Below, in pieces: positions 45,445 through 54,052 of a DNA stretch of 64,000 bases. The notes beneath the pieces were generated by a model that was not told the origin of the DNA, ran no database searches, and saw only the letters and a program-made list of their open reading frames with translations. Position 1 is the stretch's first letter. Each line of letters starts with the position of its first letter. This DNA is from Corynebacterium riegelii (GTDB taxonomy: Bacteria > Actinomycetota > Actinomycetes > Mycobacteriales > Mycobacteriaceae), in the NCBI RefSeq assembly GCF_016728505.1, contig NZ_CP068159.1, forward strand, positions 2,356,001 through 2,420,000. Direction: 5' to 3'. Position numbers and translations under genes: made by a program.

Positions 45445-45468
45445 CGCACCTAGTACGCGCTAGGTGCG
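45445..45468. terminator. Small stem between convergent glnA and MFS genes
   Basis: CGCACCTAG (45445-45453) and CTAGGTGCG (45460-45468) form a 9-bp perfect stem with a short loop. The MFS stop codon lies inside it. There is no long U tract, so its strength is uncertain. Confidence 0.55.
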
Positions 45469-46740
45469 TAACTTTGTGCGTGCGGCGGCCGCTAGTTCAT
45501 CATCGATAGTGGTGGCCGCCGTCGCGCGTATGCCTACAAGGCCCATGAGTACGGCGCTGGCAACGAGTGCGATGAGGATGCCGCGCCACTGCCCTGTTGC
45601 GTCGTAGGCGGCGCCAACCAGGATCGGGCCTGCGCCTGCCAAGAGGTAGCCGTACGGCTGCACAAACCCGGACAGTTTCGCCGTGACCACGTGTGATCGG
45701 CTCCGAGCCGGGATCAGCGCGATAGCGGTTGGGAAGCAAAATCCGCCGATGCCCAGGAGGAACGCCCAGAGGTAGGGCAGTTGGGCGTCGGTAAGCAAAA
45801 GCCCCAAATAACCTATTGCCGTGGCTGCGGCGAAGGTGACCACAAACGGGGTGAGTGTGCGGGCGCGGGCAATGAGCATTGGCATGACCAGCCCGCCGAT
45901 CACATTCAGGCTGCCGAGAAGCGCCAACGCGATCGTGCCGGTTGTGGCTGACGCGCCGGCGTCGCGGTAGATCTGCGGCAGCCAGCCCATTTGGATATAG
46001 GCGTTCATGGACTGCAGGCCGAAAAACAGCAGGAGGAACCGTGCTGTTGGGGAGCGCCACAAAGCAACGTCGAGGGCCTGGTCGGGCTCGGCTGCGTTTG
46101 TGTTGTGCTGGGGTGCGTCGCTACCAACCTTGGCCACAACCACGATCCACACAACTACCTGCAGCGCCGCTGGCACAGCCCAGACGGCAAGTGCCCACTG
46201 CCAGGCACCGTTGCCGGAAAATGCGAGCGCACTTAAGGGGCCCACGGCGCCAGAGAGGCCGAGGAGGGCGCCGTACACCGTCATCAATGCCACGAGGTGG
46301 CGCCCACCGTGCTGCTTAATCCACGCCGGCAGCAACACGTTAGCCACCGCGATGCCGGCAACCACGAAGCCGGTGAGCACGATGAACACCGCCATCTGGC
46401 CCACCCAGGGCCGCACTGCCAACCCGATAAACGTGAACGCGGCGCCGATCGCAATGGTGCGGGTGAGGCCAAGCCGCATTGCAACTGGCACCGCACTTAG
46501 GCCCATCAGCGCGAACAGGAATCCGGGCATTGCCGTGATCAGACCCGCCTGCGAAGCACCTGCACCGAAAGCGGCAAGTGTTTCCTCCAACACCGGGCCT
46601 ACCGAGGAAATACCGGCGCGCAGATTGATGGCCACCACAACAACTGCAGCGAACAACAGCGGTGCCGACAGCAGCGCCGCTGTGCTGCGGCACCGAGAAG
46701 CAGGACGCTGAGAAGTAGATCGCTTGGACGAGTTCTCCAT
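45460..46740 (-). CDS. MFS transporter, CynX/NimT-like
   Basis: 426 residues with about 12 hydrophobic helices. The first helix region, LLFAAVVVVAINLRAGISSVGPVLEETLAAFG, and LLLFFGLQSMNAYIQMGWLPQIYRDAGAS are typical of the cyanate/2-nitroimidazole (CynX/NimT) branch. The start ATG 46740 (MENSSKRSTSQ) has CCTAAT about 6 bases upstream and may be leaderless. The earlier open frame overlaps the next promoter. Substrate unknown. Confidence 0.85.
   Translation of the reverse strand: MENSSKRSTSQRPASRCRSTAALLSAPLLFAAVVVVAINLRAGISSVGPVLEETLAAFGAGASQAGLITAMPGFLFALMGLSAVPVAMRLGLTRTIAIGAAFTFIGLAVRPWVGQMAVFIVLTGFVVAGIAVANVLLPAWIKQHGGRHLVALMTVYGALLGLSGAVGPLSALAFSGNGAWQWALAVWAVPAALQVVVWIVVVAKVGSDAPQHNTNAAEPDQALDVALWRSPTARFLLLFFGLQSMNAYIQMGWLPQIYRDAGASATTGTIALALLGSLNVIGGLVMPMLIARARTLTPFVVTFAAATAIGYLGLLLTDAQLPYLWAFLLGIGGFCFPTAIALIPARSRSHVVTAKLSGFVQPYGYLLAGAGPILVGAAYDATGQWRGILIALVASAVLMGLVGIRATAATTIDDELAAAARTKLRT
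45783..45804 (+). repeat. Dispersed motif copy 7
   Basis: GGGCGTCGGTAAGCAAAAG followed by CCC, antisense inside the MFS gene, where the coding strand reads GlyLeuLeuLeuThrAspAla. The ends GGGC and GCCC are complementary. Confidence 0.55.
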
Positions 46741-46809
46741 TCGACCATTAGGCACCCAGATCACAAAAACGTCAACCTTTAACCAAACAAAGCGAGTACG
46801 GTACCGGTT

Positions 46810-47565
46810 ATGTCCGAGAGGTACGGCAAGCTTCCCCCGCCTGGTCCGGCGTGGGGTGGCAGCTTGATGGGCACGTCTATCGTTGCCCGTTTGTTGGTTG
46901 AGGTGGGCATGCTGCCTTTGGCGGGCATGTTCGCCGTGATCGCCTGTGCCATCTTGGTTGTCCTTACGGCGGGGTTTGTACGGTACCGCAACCCTGCCTT
47001 CCAACGGACGACGTTGGCGGCGTGGGCTATGTACGCCATGGGCATCCTCGCGTTGGGCGATGCCCTTTCGGGACTCAGCGGCGAGCCTGTTTTCCGGATG
47101 ATCGGCTTCTGGATCGGTGCGCCACTTGCCGTGGTGGTTTATCTAACGCAGCTGCGAGGCTTCCACGGCCCTCCGCAGTTCGCGTGGGGCTTGCCCCTTG
47201 TCGGGCCAATGGTTTCTGCTTCCACTGCGGGTGCACTATCCCGTAACTTCGGGCACTTTTACCAGGTCACCGGCACGGTGCTGTTTTGCATGACTATTTT
47301 CACTGCTGTGCCGCTCTTCGTCTACGTATATTGGTCATGCTGGCGCGGCCGAGTGCCGCTCGAAGGTGCGACATCCGCCACCGCGTGGGTGCCACTTGGC
47401 GTAGCAGGCCAGTCAACGACGGCGATCCAGCTCCTGCACCCGGGAAGCTTTTCCATTTGGTATGGATACGTGGCACTGATCATTGCCATCCCGTTGGCAG
47501 GCTTTGCCATGGTCGTGTTCTACCCGAATGTGGCCCGCTGGGTTGACTACTCCCCTGCGTGGTAG
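46810..47565 (+). CDS. TDT/SLAC1-type transporter, first copy, premature amber stop
   Basis: 251 residues with about eight of the expected membrane helices; starts MSERYGKLPPPGPAWGGSLMGTSIVARLL. It is about 60% identical to the next gene by eye over its length. The frame ends at TAG (47563-47565) where the paralogue has Trp (SPAW-W). The missing tail is still encoded in frame downstream. A TACGGT box 7 bases before the ATG suggests a leaderless mRNA. The family exports or imports small anions such as dicarboxylates or tellurite. Substrate unknown. Confidence 0.85.
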   Translation: MSERYGKLPPPGPAWGGSLMGTSIVARLLVEVGMLPLAGMFAVIACAILVVLTAGFVRYRNPAFQRTTLAAWAMYAMGILALGDALSGLSGEPVFRMIGFWIGAPLAVVVYLTQLRGFHGPPQFAWGLPLVGPMVSASTAGALSRNFGHFYQVTGTVLFCMTIFTAVPLFVYVYWSCWRGRVPLEGATSATAWVPLGVAGQSTTAIQLLHPGSFSIWYGYVALIIAIPLAGFAMVVFYPNVARWVDYSPAW

Positions 47566-47742
47566 GCATGCACGTTTCCCACAGGCACGGTCAGCATGGG
47601 TAGCCACCAGGTTGCTCTCCTCAACGGCTCGCAGTGGCTCGACGTTGTGGCACTGAGCATCCCGGCACTCCTCATTGCGCACTGGGTGATCTGCGCGGCG
47701 CGCTTCGTCTCCTGGACGGTTGGCGAGCGCCAACCTACCTAA
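47566..47742 (+). other. In-frame conserved C-terminal tail beyond the amber stop
   Basis: After the TAG the same frame stays open for 58 codons to a TAA (47740-47742). It reads ACTFPTGTVSMGSHQVALLN, then SQWLDVVALSIPALLIAHW. This closely follows the paralogue's tail (CTFPTGTVSMGGHQVAQVNG...). The lack of decay points to a recent stop mutation or to readthrough. Confidence 0.85.
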
Positions 47743-47802
47743 ACCAGCACACTTAACACCCCAAAGTTTTCCCACACACCCCAAAGGGATTACCATACTG
47801 GC

Positions 47803-48747
47803 GTGACTGACAAGTTCCGCGAACTTCCCCCACCCGGCCCCGCATGGGGCGGCAGCCTCATGGGCACATCTATCGTTGCCCGCCTGCTGGTTGAAGAAGA
47901 GATGATGGTAGCCGCCGGCTGTTTCGCCGCGATCGCGTGCGTCATCCTGATCGTGCTTACCGCAGGGTTTCTTCGCTACCACTTTCCCCGGTTCGGGCAA
48001 ACCACCATGGCTGCGTGGTCGATGTATTTCATCGGCATCCTCGCCTTGGGTGCGGCACTTTCGGGGCTAACCGGCAACGGCGTCTACCGCCTTATCGGCT
48101 TTTGGATCGGCGCGCCGCTGACCATCCTCACCTACACAATCCAGCTGAGGAGGTTCGAGGGCAAACCGCAGTTCACCTGGGGCCTGCCCCTTGTTGGCCC
48201 GATGATTTCCGCGTCTGTGGCTGGTTGGTTGGCTCGTGATTACGGCCAGTTCTACCACCTAGTCGGCACTGTGCTGTTCCTCATGTCAATCCTTACCGCG
48301 GTGCCCACGTTTGCCTACGTCTACTGGGCTGCATGGCACAAGCGTGTGGACCTTACGGGTGCCAACTCCGCCACCGCTTGGGTGCCGCTCGGCGTAGTTG
48401 GCCAGTCCACTACCGCGGTCCAGATCATGTACCCGGGAACGTTCTCAATATGGTACGGCTATGTGGCACTGACGTTGTCCATCCCTCTTGCCATCTGGGC
48501 GATGGTGCAGTTCTACCCCAACGTGGCGCGCTGGGTGGACTACTCGCCTGCCTGGTGGTCGTGCACCTTCCCCACCGGCACGGTCAGCATGGGCGGCCAC
48601 CAAGTAGCCCAGGTCAACGGCTCGCACTGGCTCGACGTGGTTGCACTGAGCATCCCGGCACTCCTCATCCTGCACTGGACGTTGTGCTCCAGCAGATTTC
48701 TCACATGGGCTCTTGCTTCACGACGCCCAAGCGCACCCTCCGAGTAA
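47803..48747 (+). CDS. TDT/SLAC1-type transporter, second copy
   Basis: 314 residues, full length, a tandem paralogue of the preceding gene; about ten membrane helices. Conserved stretches shared by both copies include PPPGPAWGGSLMGTSIVARLLVE, IGFWIGAPL, GLPLVGPM(I/V)SAS and ATAWVPLG. GTG 47803 is preceded by TACCAT 6 bases upstream, so it is probably leaderless. The tail ends LASRRPSAPSE over a dispersed motif copy. Substrate unknown; an anion or dicarboxylate channel is likely from family. Confidence 0.87.
   Translation: MTDKFRELPPPGPAWGGSLMGTSIVARLLVEEEMMVAAGCFAAIACVILIVLTAGFLRYHFPRFGQTTMAAWSMYFIGILALGAALSGLTGNGVYRLIGFWIGAPLTILTYTIQLRRFEGKPQFTWGLPLVGPMISASVAGWLARDYGQFYHLVGTVLFLMSILTAVPTFAYVYWAAWHKRVDLTGANSATAWVPLGVVGQSTTAVQIMYPGTFSIWYGYVALTLSIPLAIWAMVQFYPNVARWVDYSPAWWSCTFPTGTVSMGGHQVAQVNGSHWLDVVALSIPALLILHWTLCSSRFLTWALASRRPSAPSE
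48707..48728 (-). repeat. Dispersed motif copy 8
   Basis: On the minus strand GGGCGTCGTGAAGCAAGAG followed by CCC, in the last codons of the second transporter. The ends GGGC/GCCC are complementary, so a 4-bp stem is possible. Confidence 0.58.
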
Positions 48748-48805
48748 TAAATTGCCCAAAAAGTTGCTGTAATTACCCACACCAAGCTATTCTGGCTTTA
48801 CAGAT

Positions 48806-48851
48806 CCCCCCTCCAAGCTTCTCGTAAGATCAGCGAAATATGAGAGGGGGG
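48806..48851 (+). repeat. Inverted repeat before the Abi_2 gene
   Basis: CCCCCCTC (48806-48813) and GAGGGGGG (48844-48851) are complementary across 30 bases. The second arm is followed by CTTGTTATT. It could terminate the transporter transcript or act as an operator for the Abi gene that starts 18 bases later. Confidence 0.5.
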
Positions 48852-48868
48852 CTTGTTATTCTAAGACG

Positions 48869-49797
48869 ATGAATCGCCGGAAGCCTTTTCTTCCCATTCC
48901 CCGCCAACTAGATTTGCTCACCAGCCGGGGTCTGACGCTCCCCGATAGAGAAGCTGTAGCCAGTTTTTTAATGCAACACAATTATTACCGCTTTTCTGGC
49001 TACATGAGGTACTTCCAGGTTGCTCCTTCACACGGCAATGAAGACTTCGAACCCAATACTCACTGGGGCGACATAGTGGAGATTTACAGTGGAGATTTAC
49101 AGTGGAGATTTACAACCTCGATGTTCAACTCCGTGCCCTGTTGTTTGAAGGCATTCACCTCGCAGAAATATCAGCGAGAACGGCTTTCGCATACAGCGAA
49201 GCGAATATCCATTCCCCTTACGAAGAGTATTTAGCTACTGATGCTTACAAGCGCCCTCCTAACCCAACCATAAAGGCAACCAACGAGCTGATACTCAGCG
49301 AGCTGCACCGCTCACGTGAGCCATATATCGCAAAGTTTCGGAAAGGCTGCACAGACGTAAACCAGTTGTGGACCGACGACGTCCCCGTATGGGCTGCAGT
49401 AGAAACCTTGTCTTTAGGGACACTGTCTAAAGCGATCAGCTTCCGCAATGATGGGAATGCTGTTTATCAAGGAACCTGCAAGGCCCTCGGGGTCGGGCAG
49501 CCATACTTGTCGCCGCAGTTGCGTTCTTTCACGTTCATAAGAAACAAATGTGCCCACTCCTCCCGTCTTTGGAACTGTTTCGTTGTCGATCCTCCTCGGG
49601 TGCCGGAGGGGGTAAAACGGCGCGCAGAAAGGTTGAACGGTTCGTACGCAGGAAACTCAGTGTTTGCTGTGATCGTTGCACTCGATTATTTCCTGTTCAC
49701 CACCAAGCTGCGTGAAGGCTTCTTGAACGAGTATCTACAGTTAGCCAGTACTTCAGAGTTATTTAGCCAGGGTATTTCTCATCCGCGAGCTTCATAA
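48869..49797 (+). pseudogene. Abi_2 family abortive-infection protein, frameshifted by a 13-bp repeat
   Basis: The first frame starts at 48869 with RKPFLPIPRQLDLLTSRGL..., HNYYRFSGYMRYFQ and THWGDIVEIY. It is thrown out of frame at a 13-bp triplet repeat and stops at 49234. The second frame, from 49102, continues EIYNLDVQLRALLFEGIHLAEISARTAFAYSE and carries the HEPN RNase motif R-X4-H in FIRNKCAHSSRLWN. Removing two repeat units (26 bases) joins them into one protein of about 300 residues. AbiD/AbiF-like proteins act in phage defence. The gene is more AT-rich than its neighbours, suggesting transfer. Confidence 0.85.
49076..49114 (+). repeat. Three exact copies of GTGGAGATTTACA inside the Abi_2 gene
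   Basis: Units lie at 49076-49088, 49089-49101 and 49102-49114. One copy (or four) keeps the frame; two or three break it. This is the layout of a slipped-strand switch. Confidence 0.97.
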
Positions 49798-49819
49798 CCC
49801 AAAACCAGTAAGCCCCTGC

Positions 49820-51112
49820 CTACCGCGCGGTGACACGCTCAAGCACCACGGATTCACGGCGCGCGGGCGCTTCGGCACTGATGGTAAAGCCGTCGCGCAA
49901 GACTTCCAGGGAACGCTCGAAGCGGTACTCGTCGTCGGTATGCAGACTAAACAGCGGCTGGCCTGCGCGAACTTTGTCGCCCTTGACGGCGTGCAACTCA
50001 ATGCCGGCACCGAACTGCACGGGATCTTGCCTGCGGGCACGCCCCGCCCCGAGGCGCCAGGACGCCACGCCAACGGACAACGCATCAAGCTCAGCGAGGT
50101 AACCGTCCGCATCCGCGGTCACGGTATGCGTGTGCGCGGCAGTGGGCAGCGCGGCATCCGGATCGCCACCCTGGGCGCGGATCATCTTCCTCCACGTGTC
50201 CATAGCGCGGCCGTCTTTCAACGCAGCGGCGGTATCGGCGTCGGGGACGCCGGCGGCCTTCAACATTTCGTCGGCAAGCGAAAGTGTTAGCTCCACAACA
50301 TCATCGGGACCGCCGCCTGCTAAGACCTCGACTGCTTCTTCCACCTCAAGTGCGTTGCCCACCTTGCGGCCGAGTGGGGTGGACATGTCGGTGATCAGCG
50401 CAACCGTGTTCGTACCGGCATCAGTTCCCAGGTCAACCATGGTTTGGGCGAGATCGCGCGCGGCGTCAATATCCTTCATAAACGCACCAGTTCCCACCTT
50501 GACGTCTAGCACCAGGTTCGCAGTACCCTCGGCGATCTTCTTGCTCATGATGGAGCTTGCGATCAACGGGATGCAGTCCACAGTCGAAGTGATGTCTCGA
50601 AGCGCGTAAAGCTTCTTATCTGCCGGGGCAAGCCCGCTGCCTGCGGCACAAATGACGCAGCCGGGGTCTTCGAGAATCTCCATCATGCGCTCGTTGGATA
50701 TCGCGGCCTGCCAGCCGGGGATGGATTCCAGCTTGTCCAGCGTGCCGCCGGTATGCCCCAACCCGCGTCCGGAAAGCTGCGGCACCGCCACGCCGAAGGT
50801 GGCCACCAGGGGCGCTAGCGGCAGGGTGATCTTGTCGCCCACGCCGCCGGTGGAGTGCTTGTCCGCGGTAACGCGCGTAAGTGAGGCAAAGCTCATCGTC
50901 TCGCCCGAGTTGATCATGGCCTGGGTCCACTGTGCGATCTCTTCACGGCTCATCCCGTTGAGAAAGATGGCCATGGCCAGGGCAGACATCTGTTCCTCGG
51001 CAACCACGCCGCGAGTGTACGCATCCACCACCCAGTCGACCTGCTCTTTGCTCAAGGGCTGGTTGTCGCGTTTGGTGCGGATGACATCGACGGCGTCAAA
51101 GCGCTCGGCCAT
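49820..51112 (-). CDS. deoA: Thymidine phosphorylase
   Basis: Nucleoside salvage enzyme that splits thymidine into thymine and deoxyribose 1-phosphate. 430 residues: DVIRTKRDNQPLSKEQVDWVVDAYTRG, the signature DKHSTGGVGDKITLPLAP with phosphate-binding residues, SGRGLGHTGGTLDKLESIPGW and KIAEGTANLVLDVKVGTGAFMK. ATG 51112 has AGAAGGAATTC upstream. It is divergent from cdd, a related salvage gene. Confidence 0.95.
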   Translation of the reverse strand: MAERFDAVDVIRTKRDNQPLSKEQVDWVVDAYTRGVVAEEQMSALAMAIFLNGMSREEIAQWTQAMINSGETMSFASLTRVTADKHSTGGVGDKITLPLAPLVATFGVAVPQLSGRGLGHTGGTLDKLESIPGWQAAISNERMMEILEDPGCVICAAGSGLAPADKKLYALRDITSTVDCIPLIASSIMSKKIAEGTANLVLDVKVGTGAFMKDIDAARDLAQTMVDLGTDAGTNTVALITDMSTPLGRKVGNALEVEEAVEVLAGGGPDDVVELTLSLADEMLKAAGVPDADTAAALKDGRAMDTWRKMIRAQGGDPDAALPTAAHTHTVTADADGYLAELDALSVGVASWRLGAGRARRQDPVQFGAGIELHAVKGDKVRAGQPLFSLHTDDEYRFERSLEVLRDGFTISAEAPARRESVVLERVTAR

Positions 51113-51178
51113 GGTGAATTCCTTCTGGTTATGATTTCGGTGTCAATCCATCACGGTAGTAGAAAACCAGGTGTTCCC

Positions 51179-51604
51179 ATGGCCACCTCCGCAGTCACTG
51201 ACGCCCAGCTCATCCAGCAGGCCCGCAACGCGCAGGCCCGTGCGTACGCGCCGTACTCCAAGTTTCCGGTTGGCAGTGTGCTGCTGCTTGATAACGGCCA
51301 CGTGGTCCCCGGCTGCAACCTTGAAAACGCCTCCTACGGTTTGAGCATGTGCGCCGAGCGCAACGCCGTCGCCGGCGCGATCGTGGGCTCTGGACCGCGT
51401 GGGGTTGCAGACGCCGGGTTCACCATCGAAGCCGTGGCCATTGTGGGCAAACCTGGCGAGCCGTGCTTCCCCTGCGGTGCGTGCCGCCAGGTACTTCGAG
51501 AGTTCGGCTGCAAGCGCGTGATTGTTGAAGACGGGGAGGGTTTACGCTCATTTAAATTCAGCGAGGAACTGTTGCCCTACTCGTTTGGCCCGGAATCGCT
51601 CTAG
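51179..51604 (+). CDS. cdd: Cytidine deaminase
   Basis: Deaminates cytidine and deoxycytidine to uridine forms. 141 residues with YAPYSKFPVGSVLL, the Cys-Ala-Glu zinc motif in CAERNAVAGAI and PCGACRQVL, all required for the zinc site. ATG 51179 (MATSAVTDAQ) is preferred; the ORF extends to 51131 without similarity. Deoxyuridine can be passed on to the phosphorylase encoded next door. Confidence 0.95.
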   Translation: MATSAVTDAQLIQQARNAQARAYAPYSKFPVGSVLLLDNGHVVPGCNLENASYGLSMCAERNAVAGAIVGSGPRGVADAGFTIEAVAIVGKPGEPCFPCGACRQVLREFGCKRVIVEDGEGLRSFKFSEELLPYSFGPESL

Positions 51605-51740
51605 ACTCCATTTCGCGCTCTAGCAGCGCAAACATGTGCGAAGCGCTGCTTAGCCTGCCCTATGGAAAGCTACCCTGACCTGCACAAAGGCAGCCTTTGC
51701 TTGCTTGTTCAGGGGTTTTATCCCGTGCACCATGGGGTGC

Positions 51741-52325
51741 ATGACCGTTGTAGTTGAACCCATCATCGGCTCTCACGTCGCGCAGGAGCCGGCCACTCCA
51801 CCGCAGCACGAGGCTGGTCTTGGTGAGCGCATGAACCGACTGCGCGCAGGTGTCTTAGGCGCCAACGACGGCATCGTGTCCACCGCCGCCGTGGTGGTGG
51901 GTGTTGCGGGTGCCACCGACAGCCTCTCCGCTATCGCCACCGCGGGTCTTGCCGCGGTTGTCGGTGGCGCGATCTCGATGGCGCTGGGCGAATACGTCTC
52001 CGTGTCCTCCCAACGCGACTCGGAGCGAGTCCAAGGTTTAGCCGATCACCACTTAGTCAACCCGTGGTCCGCCGCGATCGCCTCCTTCTTGGCGTTCCTG
52101 TTGGGTGCGGCGCTGCCGTTCGCTGCAGCTGTGCTCACCCCGGTGTCGGCTCGCGTGGTTGCGATCTTTGCTTTGACGCTGGTGTCCTTGTCGCTCACCG
52201 GCGCGCTGTCCGCCAAGCTCGGTGGCGCGGCTGTTGGGCGCTCCGTTGCGCGTGTGGTGCTCGGAGGCACGTTGGCACTTGGCGCTACCTTCCTTGTCGG
52301 CTCCCTGTTTGGCAGCCAGCTGTAG
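51741..52325 (+). CDS. VIT1/CCC1-family metal transporter
   Basis: About 194 residues with five membrane helices. Hallmarks are RLRAGVLGANDGIVSTAAVVVGVAGA (helix 1), GGAISMALGEYVSVSSQRDSERV (helix 2 with metal residues) and the two-helix bundle at the C-terminus. The family moves Fe2+ or Mn2+ out of the cytosol. ATG 51741 and ATG 51732 are both possible. A weak resemblance to a DtxR box lies near 51650 but is too poor to call. Confidence 0.88.
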   Translation: MTVVVEPIIGSHVAQEPATPPQHEAGLGERMNRLRAGVLGANDGIVSTAAVVVGVAGATDSLSAIATAGLAAVVGGAISMALGEYVSVSSQRDSERVQGLADHHLVNPWSAAIASFLAFLLGAALPFAAAVLTPVSARVVAIFALTLVSLSLTGALSAKLGGAAVGRSVARVVLGGTLALGATFLVGSLFGSQL

Positions 52326-52392
52326 TCGCCTGTGTACTCCCGTTGTAAGCTTTTGGCATTTACCAAGCTTATTTTTAACGTGAGGGGTGCGT

Positions 52393-53145
52393 ATGTCTTC
52401 GCCGTTTAATCCGAACCAGCAGCCACAGTTTGGGGGTCAGCCGCAGTTCGGACAGGGTCCTGGTCCCACTCAAGGTCCTGGCCAGCCGCAGTTCGGTGGT
52501 CAACCGCAATTCGGCGGTCAGCCACAGTTTGGTGGCCAGCCACAGTTCGGGCCCGGCCCAGTCCAGCAGTTTCCCGGTCAACCGTTCGGCCAGCCAGCAC
52601 CGAAGCGTCGCGGCCCGGGCTGGCCAACCTGGTCCTACTTGGCGTTGACCGTTGCGTCGCTTCTGGGCAGCTTCCTGCCGGTGGCGGCGGTCGCTCTTGC
52701 ATGGGAAGGTCTCGGCAGCGCGGCGCTGACGTTCAACTGGTGGGGCTCGATGTCCTATGAGGGCACCGGTTTCGGCACGATTGGCCAGGAGTACTTCGAA
52801 GAGGGGCTCGGCGGTCCTGATGCTGGCATGCTGATCGGGTCCATCGCCGTGATCTTGTTGTACGTCGGCGCCACGGTTGTTGGCTTTCTTGGCCGTGACA
52901 AGATTGCGGCGATTGTCGCAGCTGTCGCGGGTGGCACACAGTTGCTGACCACCATCGTGACCGCGTTCCAGATTGACGGCATGTACGGTTCCCTGGCCGC
53001 CGGCTGGTACCTGTGGTTGCTGTGCTCCCTGATTGGCCTGGGCATTGCCGTTTGGATGTTGGTGAAGGGCACGCGTCCGGCGCCTGCACCACAGTCACCG
53101 TTTGGGCAGCCGCAGCCAATGCCACAGCAGGGTCGGGGCTGGTAA
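52393..53145 (+). CDS. Membrane protein with QPQFGG repeat N-terminus
   Basis: 250 residues. Residues 1-70 are Gln/Pro/Gly/Phe-rich with about seven degenerate QPQFGG units, then KRRGPGWPTWSYLALTV leads into four membrane helices. The C-terminal tail is again Pro/Gln-rich. The start ATG has GAGGGGTGCGT upstream. Such proteins are common in corynebacteria and similar repeats occur in wall-growth proteins, but no function can be assigned. It is followed after 2 bases by a lipoprotein gene. Confidence 0.8.
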   Translation: MSSPFNPNQQPQFGGQPQFGQGPGPTQGPGQPQFGGQPQFGGQPQFGGQPQFGPGPVQQFPGQPFGQPAPKRRGPGWPTWSYLALTVASLLGSFLPVAAVALAWEGLGSAALTFNWWGSMSYEGTGFGTIGQEYFEEGLGGPDAGMLIGSIAVILLYVGATVVGFLGRDKIAAIVAAVAGGTQLLTTIVTAFQIDGMYGSLAAGWYLWLLCSLIGLGIAVWMLVKGTRPAPAPQSPFGQPQPMPQQGRGW

Positions 53146-53147
53146 AG

Positions 53148-53486
53148 ATGAAGCGCTTTGGGGCTTTACTCTTGACGACGCTCACGTTAACCCTCACCAC
53201 CGCCTGCACCAACAACGGCGGGGTGGACCTTGAGGCGCCGGTCTACGTCACTGTGGACAGTCTCGACGGCGCGAAGGTGACCATTACCAAGCATCAGCCG
53301 CTCGTCGTCCCCGTTGGCGAGAACCTAGATCCGGATGCGTGGACTGAGGGCAGCGTTGAAGACGAGACGATCGCAACCTTTGAATCCGGCCCGAGCTTCC
53401 GCGCGGTAGGCGTTGGCACCACCAGCGCCCAGCTGACCAACCCGGATACGGGTGAGGTCTACACCTTCACCCTGGTTGCGAAGTAG
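53148..53486 (+). CDS. Small lipoprotein
   Basis: 112 residues. The signal peptide MKRFGALLLTTLTLTLTTAC ends in a lipobox (TTAC). A small beta-rich domain follows (VYVTVDSLDGAKVTITKHQPLVVPVGENLDPDAW...), ending DTGEVYTFTLVAK. No family recognised. It starts 2 bases after the upstream membrane protein, so it is probably cotranscribed. It converges on the NUDIX gene. Confidence 0.8.
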   Translation: MKRFGALLLTTLTLTLTTACTNNGGVDLEAPVYVTVDSLDGAKVTITKHQPLVVPVGENLDPDAWTEGSVEDETIATFESGPSFRAVGVGTTSAQLTNPDTGEVYTFTLVAK

Positions 53487-53499
53487 TCCGGTGAAGGAG

Positions 53500-54024
53500 C
53501 TAACGCTTCTTCAGCCCAAAGCGGGGGGTAAATGAGGTGGGGTGTTTGCGCTGCGCGGCGGCGTCTCCAATCACCAAACGCCACTTCGGGTCGGTCACCG
53601 GCATGTTTGAGATCGGGAACCAGCCGACCTCAGTGGACTCGTCATCGCCTACAACGGGTATTTGGTTCGGATCGTCGGCCTCACAACGAATCTGCACCGA
53701 CATGTAGCTGGCCTTGTCCCCGTTGTCATGGGTCACGGGCCCAACGGTTCCCACGCCCAGCAGTGCAGCGGCGCTCACGCGCACTCCGGTCTCTTCCAGG
53801 ACTTCGCGAACAGCCGCGTCATGTGGCTCCTCCCCCGGGTCCGCAATGCCGGTGACCGGCGTCCACTTACCGTTGTCGGCGCGCTTGACCAACAGCACCT
53901 CGGGGACGGCCCAGACGGAATTATCCGTTGAGTCTCGCAGCACCACCGCGGCCACTGCGGGCAGCCACATTAGGTCGGTGCCGATCTTGGCGCGTGTCTG
54001 AACAATGAACTCCGGGATTGGCAT
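53500..54024 (-). CDS. NUDIX hydrolase
   Basis: About 174 residues. The Nudix box is GIADPGEEPHDAAVREVLEETGV (near residues 71-93), matching GX5EX7REUXEEXGU, so a magnesium-dependent nucleoside diphosphate-X hydrolase is expected. The substrate is not known. ATG 54024 (MPIPEFIVQ) is chosen because a TACACT box lies 8 bases upstream. It is divergent from the 54053 gene. Confidence 0.9.
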   Translation of the reverse strand: MPIPEFIVQTRAKIGTDLMWLPAVAAVVLRDSTDNSVWAVPEVLLVKRADNGKWTPVTGIADPGEEPHDAAVREVLEETGVRVSAAALLGVGTVGPVTHDNGDKASYMSVQIRCEADDPNQIPVVGDDESTEVGWFPISNMPVTDPKWRLVIGDAAAQRKHPTSFTPRFGLKKR

Positions 54025-54052
54025 GGTTGCCAAGTGTAGACTTCCTGTCATC
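54025..54052. promoter_or_regulatory. Overlapping divergent -10 boxes of NUDIX and 54053 genes
   Basis: The core AGTGTAGACT carries TAGACT on the plus strand (about 54036-54041) and TACACT on the minus strand (54038-54033). The start codons are 28 bases apart. Both transcripts would be leaderless or nearly so. Confidence 0.5.

Noticed and set aside
51645-51670. Possible DtxR box upstream of the VIT-type transporter (TTAGCCTGCCCTATGGAAA)
   Set aside because: By eye only about 11 of 19 positions fit the consensus and the symmetry is poor.
52430-52560. Regular repeats that could suggest a CRISPR array
   Set aside because: They are codons for QPQFGG in an open frame, with no unique spacers of constant length.
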